Shown here one piece after another: positions 10,787 through 18,797 of a stretch of 55,047 nt of DNA; within the stretch, counting starts at the first letter, position 1; each line of letters opens with the position of its first letter. The notes below the pieces were generated by a model, which searched no databases, was not told where the DNA came from, and worked only from the letters and a program-made list of their open reading frames with translations. The DNA is from JANWXD01 sp037446115 (GTDB lineage Bacteria > Acidobacteriota > Terriglobia > Bryobacterales > Bryobacteraceae): NCBI GenBank assembly GCA_037446115.1, contig JBBIJF010000030.1, forward strand, positions 1 through 55,047, in the 5' to 3' direction. The position numbers and the translations under genes are program-made.

Positions 10787-11078
10787 GGCGCAGGGTCGCG
10801 GGCAGCGGAATTTTCCAGGAACTCGAGCATATCGCGCACGAACTGCGAATCAGCGGGCGGAGCGACCGGAATTTAGGCGGAACCCAACGATCGGGCGCCG
10901 CGTACGTCAATAGTAAGTGGGAAGCGGTCGCCCGCGGGCCGGCGCGCCTTTCCCCCTACCCTAACAAACCTCGCCGCCCGCGGCGCTTCCCGCGATACGT
11001 CCTTCGAGGAAGGCGCGTCGAGGCTCGGGGGACCATCTTGCCTGGGCGCATACCCATTAGCGGATCGGCTGTGCGGGG

Positions 11079-12248
11079 GTGGGCCGCTTGAAGCCAGAGG
11101 GCACGGCGGCGCGGCGGGGGCGCGTCTGTCTGGTTACTGCTCTCGTGTGCGCGCTTTCGGGATTCGCGCTCCAGTGGCTGATCGTGCATGGCCGCTACGG
11201 GGGAAACTGGACGGCGCTGTTTTGCACCGGGTCGGCGTTTCCCGTTCCTGCTGCGCTGGCCGGGGAGAATGTGTTCGTGTTCCGCGGCAGCTCGGGCTAC
11301 GACGGGCAGATGTACCACTACGTGGCTCACGATCCGCTGTTGCGGACCGAAATGTGGCGGCACTTGGACGATGCACGGCACCGCTACCGCCGCATTCTGC
11401 TGCCGGCCGTAGCGTTCCTGCTGGCCGGAGGCCGGCAGGAGTGGATTGACTGGGCCTACCTTAGCGCGAACCTTCTGTTCCTGTACGCGGGGGCCTGGTG
11501 GTTGAGCCGGTATTTGGACTTGCTGGGGCTCGACCCGCGATGGGCGGTGCTGTTCGTACTGACTCCGGCGGCGCTGATCTCGCTGGAGCGGCTGACTGTG
11601 GACCTGGCGTTTACGGCGCTGTGTGTCGGGTTCGCCCTTTACATGCGGCTCGGGCGGGAGGTTGCGGCGCTTGCCCTGCTGGTGCCGGCGTGCCTGTGCC
11701 GCGAGATGGGGTTGGTTCTGGCGGGCGCGGGGTGTGTGGCGAGCCTGGCGAATCGGAGCGTTGTGAAGGCGGCAGTGTGGGCTGCGGGCGCGGCTCCGGC
11801 GGCGCTGTGGTATTTCTACGTGAGCCTGAGGGTGCCGGAGTCTGTGGAGATCCGGCTGAGCCGGCTCGTTCCGTTCAGGGGCATGCTGCGGGCGCTACGG
11901 GAACCGGTGGGGTATCCGTTCGGAGACGCCGTCAATGTCGCTCTGGGGTTGCTGGATCGGGCGTGCGTGCTGGCGCTGATCGCAGCGTTCCTCAGCAGCC
12001 TGTGGTTGCTGCGGCGCAACGGGTTGAACTGGATGAGGGTGGCGGTGGTCGCGTGGGGTTTGCTGGCGGTCTGTCTCACACCTGGGTTTTATCGGGACGT
12101 GTATGCCGCGGGTCGGGTGTTCACGCCGATGCTGACGTATCTGGTGTTAGATGGCTACGGGTCGGCGGGCGGGAAGGCGGCGGTGCCGTTGCTGGTGATG
12201 ATGCCGAGGTATGCGGTTCAGGTCATCGGAGGGCTGCTGGTTAGTTGA
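11079..12248 (+). CDS. polytopic membrane protein, possibly GT-C-like
   Basis: A 389-residue protein with about nine hydrophobic segments and a periplasmic loop containing GSSGYDGQMYHYVAHDPLL after the first helix. A 'GYDGQ.Y' loop after helix one is familiar from membrane proteins related to GT-C glycosyltransferases, so a role in transferring lipid-linked sugars is possible but not shown. The start is a GTG at 11079 with a G-rich region in front; no other start gives the N-terminal helix. It is separated from nuoH by about 290 bases with no recognisable feature, so it is probably an independent unit. It converges on the SYLF gene. Confidence 0.7.
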   Translation: MGRLKPEGTAARRGRVCLVTALVCALSGFALQWLIVHGRYGGNWTALFCTGSAFPVPAALAGENVFVFRGSSGYDGQMYHYVAHDPLLRTEMWRHLDDARHRYRRILLPAVAFLLAGGRQEWIDWAYLSANLLFLYAGAWWLSRYLDLLGLDPRWAVLFVLTPAALISLERLTVDLAFTALCVGFALYMRLGREVAALALLVPACLCREMGLVLAGAGCVASLANRSVVKAAVWAAGAAPAALWYFYVSLRVPESVEIRLSRLVPFRGMLRALREPVGYPFGDAVNVALGLLDRACVLALIAAFLSSLWLLRRNGLNWMRVAVVAWGLLAVCLTPGFYRDVYAAGRVFTPMLTYLVLDGYGSAGGKAAVPLLVMMPRYAVQVIGGLLVS

Positions 12249-12335
12249 AAAAGGGGACACACCAGGCTGACGGAATTTCCGACGGAATTTCCGGAAAGGG
12301 GACAGACCAGGCTGACGGAATTTTGACGGAATTTT
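12248..12335. repeat. two tandem REP-like units
   Basis: Two copies, at 12248-12292 and 12293-12335, share the core aaaggggaca(c/g)accaggctg followed by one or two gacggaatt elements; the cores differ at one base. Cores of the aaaggggacaga type are familiar from intergenic REP-type elements mobilised by IS200-like REP-associated transposases. No such transposase is in the window. The second unit supplies the stop codon of the minus-strand SYLF gene (TAA at 12334-12336), and the pair fills the whole gap between two convergent genes. Confidence 0.7.
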
Positions 12336-13005
12336 AGCCTTTGCGGCTGGAGTATTTGTTCAGGGCGCTGATGAAGCGCTCGGCGGCTTTGGGCGGCGGC
12401 AGCTCCTGGGTGATGATCTCTTTGTTTTCCAGGCTGCGGCCGTAAAGAGCACGGTTCTCGCTGACGTCCTGGCGCAGCGTGGCGCCCTGGAGCGAGATGC
12501 CGGCGAAGACGCCGCGGGAGCGGGACCAGGAGAGAATCTCCGCGGTCATCAAAGCGTCGGTCTGGGCGGTGACGGTGCGTCCGACCGGGCCGGCGGCGAC
12601 GCTGGCATCCCCGCCGAGGGTGAACTTGCTGGAGAGCAGCCGCTCGGCGCCCCGCTCGTTCATGACGAGGAGGATGACGTCGGTTTCGGATCCTCCGATT
12701 TGCAAGCCGAAGCTGCCACCTTCAATGCGGACGGTGGCCGGTCCCGTCCAGCCCACGCCGCTTTTTTTGCGGCAGGAGAAGTAGCCTTTGCCGTACTTGG
12801 CGCCGAAGATGAAGGCACCCTTTTTGAGGCCGGGTACGACGGCTACGCAGTGGGCCTTGTCGAGCAGTTCCTGCGGGATGGCTTTGTCGGGGACCGACAT
12901 GATCTCCTCGAAGACCGTGGCGGCCGTTTCCAGGCGCCTCACGTGCTCGGGTTGCGCGTAGGCTGCCATAGCGGCAACGATGAGAAGCAAGCTGGCGGGT
13001 TTCAT
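12334..13005 (-). CDS. SYLF (Ysc84-type) lipid-binding domain protein
   Basis: A 223-residue protein with a signal peptide (about 1-17, cleavage after AYA) and a SYLF/Ysc84 domain: CVAVVPGLKKGAFIFGAKYGKG, then GGSFGLQIGGSETDVILLVM, and GRTVTAQTDALMTAEILSWS near the end of the domain. In eukaryotes such domains bind phosphoinositides; bacterial secreted versions are common but of unknown role. The ATG overlaps the stop of the upstream TonB-receptor gene (TAATG) and is served by ggaggagat inside that gene, so the two are translationally coupled and may work together at the outer membrane. Confidence 0.88.
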   Translation of the reverse strand: MKPASLLLIVAAMAAYAQPEHVRRLETAATVFEEIMSVPDKAIPQELLDKAHCVAVVPGLKKGAFIFGAKYGKGYFSCRKKSGVGWTGPATVRIEGGSFGLQIGGSETDVILLVMNERGAERLLSSKFTLGGDASVAAGPVGRTVTAQTDALMTAEILSWSRSRGVFAGISLQGATLRQDVSENRALYGRSLENKEIITQELPPPKAAERFISALNKYSSRKG

Positions 13006-15479
13006 TATCTCCTCCCCAAGAAACGCAGACGGACGTTAAACGCTCGCGGTTGCCCTCGCCCGAAAGCCAGGAACGACGGCGAGTCTATATTGTTGTTTAC
13101 CACATTCGGGTTGCCGTGGTTGGTCAGGTTGTTGAAGCCGAAGCGCCAGGCCCAGACATAACTGAGGAAGCGGAACTTCCGCTCGAGGTGAAGATTGATG
13201 TTGAAGTAGCCGGGAAAGCGCAGGCGGTTGGGCTTGCCGACGAGGAAGCCTTCTTCGTTGACGACGCTGAAGGGGAAGCCGGAGCGGGCCTCGAGGAGAC
13301 AGGAGACGCTGGTGTTGCGAACGAGGAATGCGAGGGGTGAAGGGAGCAGGCGCCGGGGCAGGGGGGCCCAGCCCCAGCTCAGGAGCCGGTGTGGAGCGTC
13401 CCAGTCGGCGGGCCCGGGCGCCTGCGGGGCGAAGATGGGGTTTTCGAGCGAGTAGTCCACGACGGCGTTGGAACGGGCGCGCGAGTAGACGTAGCTGGCC
13501 ATCCATTCGTACTGTCCGGCGAAGAGCCTGCGGGCGGTGATCTCGAAGGCATCGTAGCGGTCGGCGCGCTGGTTGCGGAGCCAGTAGACGACGGCGGATT
13601 CGGGCAGGCCACGCTCGGCGAAGGTGAGGCCGTTGTAGCCCCGCCGGCGGAGGTAGGCGGCTTTGGCATAGAGGTCCCCGGGGAGTTTGTGCTCGAGGCT
13701 GAGGTTGAACAGGCGCGCTCTGGGGACGCGAAGGGATCGCTCGTCGGCGGCGAAGGAGGTGAGCACGGGGCCGCGGGCCACAAGGCCGGTGGGGGAAAAG
13801 AAGGTCGCCAGGCTGACCTGGTCCTGGTGGCGCGTGAGCAGTTCGAGGTTCAGGGCATCGTTGAAGATGCCGAAGCCGGCCGCCAGTTTGGCGCCGCCGA
13901 GAAAGGCCGGAACCCAGGCGGCGGACAGGCGGGGCGACCAGAGCAGATGGCGGGCGATCTGATCCCAGTCGGCCCGGAGCCCGGTTTCGAGCACGAGTCC
14001 TTCGCGGATGACCCAGCGGTCCTGGGCGTAGAGGGCGGCTTCGAAGTTGGTCCTGCCCAGCAGGCCCGGTCCTTGAAAGGTGACGCGGCGCGCGGGTGTG
14101 CCATCGTTGCGGAGGACGAGGTAGTCGTGGCGCCCGGCGCGCTGGCGGAAGCCGGAGCGTTGCAGGTCGGCGCCGACTTTGAGCTGATGGCGGCCGCGTG
14201 CCTCCCAAGCCGGAAGCGTAAGGGCGGCGAGCCACTGCTGGCGGTCGGTGTGGCGGGTGATGTCGGCGAAGAAATTGCCGCGGCGGCCGCCGGGGGAAAT
14301 GATGTAGGTTTCGGTGCCCTGCGGGCTCTTGCGCTTGATGGCACGGCTGGCGGCAAAGCCGAACTCCAGCAGAAAGCCGCCGGCCAGATAGATCTGGTCC
14401 CGGACGGCGCCCATGACGAAGCTGCGGCGGTTGTGGGTGGTGGTCTCGACGGGGTCGAGGAAGGAAAGGCCCTGGCGGTCGGCGTCAATGTAGTTGACCA
14501 GGAAGCTGCCGCTCAAGATGTGAGCGGGGGTGAGGTTGACCTGGAAGCGGGTGAGATTGCTGGTGGTGAGGCTGCGGCTGCGGTTGGCGCCGGCAGGGAG
14601 CTCACGCACGGTATCCACGTCGTAGAACATGTCGAAGCCGTGGTGGAACCAGGCGCGGCTGCGGCGGATGGGTCCGGAGACGGTGAGGCGCGGGGTCCAC
14701 TTGTTGACGAACAGGCCGCGTTCGGCCTGGACCCCGGGGAGGAAGTTGGTGGCGCCGAAGCGCCAGCGGTCATCGCCCATGCCGGTTTGGATGTCCAGGG
14801 CGCCGGCCGAACCGCGGGATTTTTCCGCCGAGAAGCGGGCGCTTTCCAGTTGGAGGCTGCGCACGGCGTCAATGTTGAGGCGCAGTTCCAGCAGGCCGGA
14901 AGCGGGATCGGAGACGTTGAATCCGTCCAGGGTGAAGCTGGTCTGCTCAGTGGCGCCGCCGTTGAAGTGGAGGCGTCCCTGGCGATCCTGGAGGACGCCG
15001 GGAAACAACGGGAGGGCGTTGCGAAAGTCGTGGGAGGCCGGATAGGGGATCTGGAGGATTTCCATGTTGTTGAGTTGTTTCTGCTCGGAGGTCTCCGCCG
15101 GGTCAATGAGCGGGGGCGAGTAGGTGACGTTGACCTGCTCGGCGAGTTCGCGCATGTGGTTGAGGGTGACGACGATTTCGGCGGTGGTTTCCCGGATCCG
15201 GACCGGGTGGTTGTCGAGGAGGAAGAAGCCGGGCTTTTCGGCGCGGAGGAGGTAGTCGCCGGGTTCGGGGAGGTTGAAGGCGAAGCGCCCCTGGGTGTCG
15301 GCGAGCGCCAGAAAGCGCTCGGAGGCAAGGCGGAGCTCGACGCGGGCGCCGGCGACGGGCGCGCCGTTTTCGTCGGTGACTTTGCCCTGGAGGGCGACCT
15401 GCGCCGCGAGGAGTCCGGGTGCGCCAAGCAGCAGGCAGACTCGCAACGCGCCGCTCCACCGGGCCGGCGCCGCCCGCAT
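13005..15479 (-). CDS. TonB-dependent receptor-like outer-membrane protein with N-terminal CarboxypepD_reg domain
   Basis: An 824-residue protein: signal peptide (1 to about 27), carboxypeptidase-regulatory Ig-like domain (about 28-105, ALQGKVTDENGAPVAGARV), a plug-like region containing HFNGGATEQTSFTLDGF, then a long beta-barrel rich in aromatic-bounded strands. This is the Oar-like architecture that is multiplied in acidobacteria. It is shorter than many relatives (1000-1200 residues), and the substrate is unknown. I chose the ATG at 15479 because it begins the signal peptide; the frame continues upstream to 15581 without coding character. A CACAAT -10 with TG in front ends six bases before this ATG. 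No TonB box is obvious. Confidence 0.88.
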   Translation of the reverse strand: MRAAPARWSGALRVCLLLGAPGLLAAQVALQGKVTDENGAPVAGARVELRLASERFLALADTQGRFAFNLPEPGDYLLRAEKPGFFLLDNHPVRIRETTAEIVVTLNHMRELAEQVNVTYSPPLIDPAETSEQKQLNNMEILQIPYPASHDFRNALPLFPGVLQDRQGRLHFNGGATEQTSFTLDGFNVSDPASGLLELRLNIDAVRSLQLESARFSAEKSRGSAGALDIQTGMGDDRWRFGATNFLPGVQAERGLFVNKWTPRLTVSGPIRRSRAWFHHGFDMFYDVDTVRELPAGANRSRSLTTSNLTRFQVNLTPAHILSGSFLVNYIDADRQGLSFLDPVETTTHNRRSFVMGAVRDQIYLAGGFLLEFGFAASRAIKRKSPQGTETYIISPGGRRGNFFADITRHTDRQQWLAALTLPAWEARGRHQLKVGADLQRSGFRQRAGRHDYLVLRNDGTPARRVTFQGPGLLGRTNFEAALYAQDRWVIREGLVLETGLRADWDQIARHLLWSPRLSAAWVPAFLGGAKLAAGFGIFNDALNLELLTRHQDQVSLATFFSPTGLVARGPVLTSFAADERSLRVPRARLFNLSLEHKLPGDLYAKAAYLRRRGYNGLTFAERGLPESAVVYWLRNQRADRYDAFEITARRLFAGQYEWMASYVYSRARSNAVVDYSLENPIFAPQAPGPADWDAPHRLLSWGWAPLPRRLLPSPLAFLVRNTSVSCLLEARSGFPFSVVNEEGFLVGKPNRLRFPGYFNINLHLERKFRFLSYVWAWRFGFNNLTNHGNPNVVNNNIDSPSFLAFGRGQPRAFNVRLRFLGRR

Positions 15480-15485
15480 GGCTTC

Positions 15486-15494
15486 ATTGTGCCA
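15486..15494 (-). promoter_or_regulatory. extended -10 for the TonB-receptor gene
   Basis: On the minus strand TGgCACAAT lies six bases upstream of the start codon at 15479. No Shine-Dalgarno sequence fits between, so transcription may begin at or next to the ATG. Confidence 0.4.
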
Positions 15495-15512
15495 CAGGCG
15501 GGTGTGGCGCAA

Positions 15513-15542
15513 TTCGACAATCCTAAGCCGGTTTGTTACAAT
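15513..15542 (+). promoter_or_regulatory. sigma-70-type promoter of the Tudor-like gene
   Basis: A -35-like TCGACA (15514-15519), a 17-base spacer and TACAAT (15537-15542), with TG one base in front of the -10. Transcription would start around 15549, giving a leader of under 20 bases that contains the purine-rich gagagg. It lies about 20 bases from the oppositely directed promoter of the TonB-receptor gene. Confidence 0.6.
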
Positions 15543-15565
15543 GAGATTGAGAGGTCTCCCACCGC

Positions 15566-15802
15566 ATGGCACACAAACCACCGTTTCCGCAAGGCGCTCA
15601 GGTTGAGCATCCCAAGTTCGGCTTCGGCACCGTGCTGTGGAGCAACGAAGAGCACATCGTCATTAAGTTTGACGAGCACGGCGAAAAGAAATTCGTCACC
15701 CCGATCGTGTTCCCTCACCTGAAGAAAAGCGACCGGGAGCCGCCCGCGGAAAAGAAGCGATCGCGAAGCCGGAAGCCGAAGGCCGCGGCTGTGGCGGGCT
15801 GA
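15566..15802 (+). CDS. small basic protein with PcrA/UvrD C-terminal Tudor-like domain
   Basis: A 78-residue protein whose first 55 residues (HPKFGFGTVLWSNEEHIVI, then FDEHGEKKFVTP) match the small SH3/Tudor-like module at the C-terminus of UvrD/PcrA helicases, which contacts RNA polymerase. The remainder is a highly basic Lys/Arg/Ala tail typical of nucleic-acid binding. It has its own promoter and precedes purQ by 43 bases. It sits where purS is found in some genomes but does not resemble PurS. A role in nucleic-acid or polymerase binding is inference. Confidence 0.75.
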   Translation: MAHKPPFPQGAQVEHPKFGFGTVLWSNEEHIVIKFDEHGEKKFVTPIVFPHLKKSDREPPAEKKRSRSRKPKAAAVAG

Positions 15803-15828
15803 GGGCGAGAGCCCTTTGCGGGGCGTGA

Positions 15829-15839
15829 TAGACTGAGGA
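15829..15839 (+). promoter_or_regulatory. -10 box and ribosome binding site of purQ
   Basis: TAGACT (15829-15834), preceded by TGa as an extended -10, runs into tgagga (15834-15839), which is six bases from the purQ ATG. If both act, one of them must belong to a read-through transcript from the gene upstream. Confidence 0.35.
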
Positions 15840-15845
15840 TCTTCG

Positions 15846-16514
15846 ATGCGGTTCGGCGTCGTGGTGTTTCCGGGGAGCAATTGCGACCACGATGCCTGGT
15901 ACGCCGTATCCCGCAATCTGGGCCAGCCGGCTGAATTCATCTGGCACGAGTCTTCGAATCTGGGCAACGTGGATGCCATCATCCTGCCCGGGGGGTTTTC
16001 CTACGGCGACTACCTGCGGTGCGGGGCGATCGCGAAGTTTTCGCCGGTGATGGCGGCGGTGCGCCGTTTTGCGGCCGACGGGGGGCTGGTGCTGGGCATC
16101 TGCAACGGGTTTCAGATCCTGGTGGAGAGCGGCCTGCTTCCCGGGGCACTGATCCGCAACCGGGGGCTGAAATTTATCTGCCGGCAGGTGGAGCTGGAAG
16201 TCGTGACCGCCGATTCGCCGTTCACCAGCCAGGCGGAGCGCGGCCAGATCCTGAGGATGCCGATCGCACACGGGGAAGGCTGCTACTACGCCGACGACCG
16301 GACGCTCGATGAGCTGGCGGCGGAGGATCGTGTGGTGTTGCGCTACCGGGACAACCCGAACGGCTCGCTGCGGGATATCGCGGGGATTCTGAACCGGGAA
16401 CGCAACGTCATGGGCCTGATGCCGCATCCGGAGCGGGCCACAGAGCCGCTGATGGGATCAAGCGACGGCCTGGTGGTGTTCCGCTCGATGGCGGCGGCTC
16501 TTGCGCTGAGGTAG
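15846..16514 (+). CDS. purQ: phosphoribosylformylglycinamidine synthase subunit PurQ
   Basis: Glutaminase subunit of FGAM synthase (step 4 of de novo purine synthesis), releasing ammonia for PurL. The 222-residue class I amidotransferase opens with VVVFPGSNCDHDA, has the nucleophile Cys86 in GICNGFQIL, and the His/Glu of the triad in MPHPERATEP near the C-terminus. Length is standard. It is followed by purL and purF on the same strand. The third partner of this type of synthase, PurS, is not in the window. Confidence 0.97.
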   Translation: MRFGVVVFPGSNCDHDAWYAVSRNLGQPAEFIWHESSNLGNVDAIILPGGFSYGDYLRCGAIAKFSPVMAAVRRFAADGGLVLGICNGFQILVESGLLPGALIRNRGLKFICRQVELEVVTADSPFTSQAERGQILRMPIAHGEGCYYADDRTLDELAAEDRVVLRYRDNPNGSLRDIAGILNRERNVMGLMPHPERATEPLMGSSDGLVVFRSMAAALALR

Positions 16515-16580
16515 AATGGTGCGCGTTCCTCCCACCACCTCCCCCGGACAGGCAGACGGGCGGCAGGCCGCCGGCGGAAG

Positions 16581-18797
16581 ATGAGCACGATCACTCCTGA
16601 TCTGATCTCGGCCCACCAGCTGACCGAGGAAGAATACCAGCGCATTGTGGCGCTGCTCGGGCGGGAGCCCACCTACACCGAGCTCGGCATCTTCAGCGTG
16701 ATGTGGAGCGAGCACTGCTCCTACAAGAGCTCGCGGGTGCATCTGAAAAAGCTGCCGACGCGGGGGCCGTATGTGATTCAGGGGCCGGGCGAGAACGCGG
16801 GGGTGATTGACATCGGCGGCGGCTGGGCGCTGGCGTTCAAGATCGAGTCGCACAATCATCCGAGCTTCATCGAGCCGTTTCAGGGCGCCGCCACGGGCGT
16901 GGGGGGCATCCTGCGGGACATTTTCACGATGGGGGCGCGGCCGGTGGCGGTGCTGGACTCGCTGCGGTTCGGGCCGCTGGAGGATCCGCACACGGGAGCG
17001 CGCAACCGGAGGATTCTGGCGGGGGTGGTGTCGGGAATCGCGCACTACGGCAACTGCTTCGGCGTGCCGACGGTGGGGGGTGAGTGCGTTTTCGAGGCCG
17101 GCTACAGCGGCAATCCGCTGGTGAACGTTCTGGCGCTGGGAGTGTGCCGCAAGGACCAGATTTTCTACGCGCGCGCGGCCGGGGTGGGCAACCCGGTCCT
17201 GTACGTGGGGGCCAAGACGGGGCGGGACGGTATTCACGGGGCTTCGATGGCTTCGGCGGAGTTCACCGAGGAGTCCCGGCAGAAGCGGCCCAACGTGCAG
17301 GTGGGCGATCCGTTCCTGGAGAAACTGCTGCTCGAAGCGTGCCTGGAAGCCATGGAGACGGGGGCGATCGTGGCGATTCAGGACATGGGAGCGGCGGGGC
17401 TGACGTGCTCGACCTGCGAGATGGGGAGCCGGGGCGGGACGGGCATCGAGATTGATCTCGAGCACGTGCCGCAGCGCGAGGCGGGCATGACGCCGTACGA
17501 GATCATGCTGTCGGAGTCGCAGGAGCGCATGCTGCTGGTGGCGGCCAAAGGACGGGAGCAAGAGGTGGTCCGCGTGTTCCGCAAGTGGGGGCTGGATGCG
17601 GTGACGATCGGGCAGGTGACGGCGGACGGGATGCTGCGGGTGAAGGATCACGGCCGGGTCGTGGCGGAGATCCCGAACCGGGCGCTGGCCGACGAAGCGC
17701 CCGTCTACGAGCGGCCCTATACGCGGCCGCTGCGCAAGTATCCGATGGAAGGGCCGGGGTTTCGGAGCCACGATCTGGAGGCCGACCTGAAGGCGTTGCT
17801 GGCTTCCGGCGATGTGTGCTCGAAGCGGTGGATCTGGGAGCAGTACGACTACATGGTGCGGACCAACACGGTCGAAGGTCCGGGCGGCGACGCGGCGATT
17901 CTGCGGATCAAGGAGACGGACATTTCGGTAGCGGTGGCGCTGGACGGCAACGGGCGCTACTGTGCGCTGTCGCCGCGGGAGGGCGCGCGGCTGGCGGTGG
18001 CCGAGTGCTGCCGCAATGTTTCGACCGTGGGCGCGCTGCCGGTGGCGGCGACGAACTGCCTGAACTTCGGCAATCCGGAGCGGCCGGAGATCATGGGGCA
18101 GCTCGTGGAGGCCATCGAGGGGATGGGCGAAGCGTGCCGGTTTTTCGAGACGCCGATCACGGGCGGCAACGTGAGCCTGTACAACGAGACACTGGGGGAG
18201 GCGATTGATCCGACGCCGGTCATCGGCGTGGTGGGACTGGTGAAGACGGGCCCGCCGCTGACGGTGGATTTCAAACGTCCCGGGCGGGCGGTGATCCTGC
18301 TCGGGGGCTTCGGCGAGTGCGACGCGACGCGGTTTGGGAGCACGCAGTACGCCAAAGTGGTGCTCCAGCAGATCTGGGGACTGCCGCCGGCGCTCGATAT
18401 GGAGTATGAGAAGCGCGTGCAGGCGGCGATGCGGGAGATTGCGGCGGCGGGTCTGGCGGAGTCGGCGCACGATGTCAGCGACGGCGGCCTGGCGGTAGCG
18501 CTGGCGGAATCGAGTTTCGGACCGGCGGGGGTGGGGGCGGCGGTGGAGCTCGACAGCGGGCTGCGCGAGGAGTTTCTGCTGTTCCACGAGGGGCCGTCGC
18601 GGATTGTGGTGTCCACGGAGCAGCCGGAGGCGGTGGAAGCCGTGGCGCGGCGGCACGGGGTCGAGGCACGGCGGATCGGGACGACCGTCGAGGGACGGAT
18701 CCGGATCGCTCAACGAGGGCGGGTTTTGATCGAGTGCGCCGTGGAGCCGCTGCGGCGGCTGTGGGACGGAGCGCTGGAGAGGATGCTGGGGGCATGA
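16581..18797 (+). CDS. purL: phosphoribosylformylglycinamidine synthase subunit PurL (small type)
   Basis: Synthase subunit converting FGAR, ATP and ammonia to FGAM. The 738-residue length marks the small PurL that works with PurQ and PurS. Motifs seen: MWSEHCSYKSSR, FKIESHNHPSFIEPFQGAAT, GGILRDIFTMGARP, and in the second half HDVSDGGLAVALAE. The start is the ATG at 16581, 66 bases after purQ; a TAGAAT sequence spans the purQ stop (16512-16517) and could serve as an internal promoter. The stop overlaps the purF start as ATGA. Confidence 0.97.
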   Translation: MSTITPDLISAHQLTEEEYQRIVALLGREPTYTELGIFSVMWSEHCSYKSSRVHLKKLPTRGPYVIQGPGENAGVIDIGGGWALAFKIESHNHPSFIEPFQGAATGVGGILRDIFTMGARPVAVLDSLRFGPLEDPHTGARNRRILAGVVSGIAHYGNCFGVPTVGGECVFEAGYSGNPLVNVLALGVCRKDQIFYARAAGVGNPVLYVGAKTGRDGIHGASMASAEFTEESRQKRPNVQVGDPFLEKLLLEACLEAMETGAIVAIQDMGAAGLTCSTCEMGSRGGTGIEIDLEHVPQREAGMTPYEIMLSESQERMLLVAAKGREQEVVRVFRKWGLDAVTIGQVTADGMLRVKDHGRVVAEIPNRALADEAPVYERPYTRPLRKYPMEGPGFRSHDLEADLKALLASGDVCSKRWIWEQYDYMVRTNTVEGPGGDAAILRIKETDISVAVALDGNGRYCALSPREGARLAVAECCRNVSTVGALPVAATNCLNFGNPERPEIMGQLVEAIEGMGEACRFFETPITGGNVSLYNETLGEAIDPTPVIGVVGLVKTGPPLTVDFKRPGRAVILLGGFGECDATRFGSTQYAKVVLQQIWGLPPALDMEYEKRVQAAMREIAAAGLAESAHDVSDGGLAVALAESSFGPAGVGAAVELDSGLREEFLLFHEGPSRIVVSTEQPEAVEAVARRHGVEARRIGTTVEGRIRIAQRGRVLIECAVEPLRRLWDGALERMLGA

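Noticed and set aside
10787..11078. Gap after nuoH searched for a terminator or small gene
   Set aside because: No hairpin with T-run and no frame with recognisable product; left as unexplained.
13389..15722. Long plus-strand open frame (777 codons) antisense to the TonB-receptor gene
   Set aside because: It mirrors the real gene; its translation is a Gly/Ala/Glu/Val-rich string with no motif, caused by the GC bias of the opposite strand.
16458..18713. Minus-strand open frame of 751 codons over purL
   Set aside because: The His/Arg/Pro-rich translation is the complement of purL and has no family resemblance.
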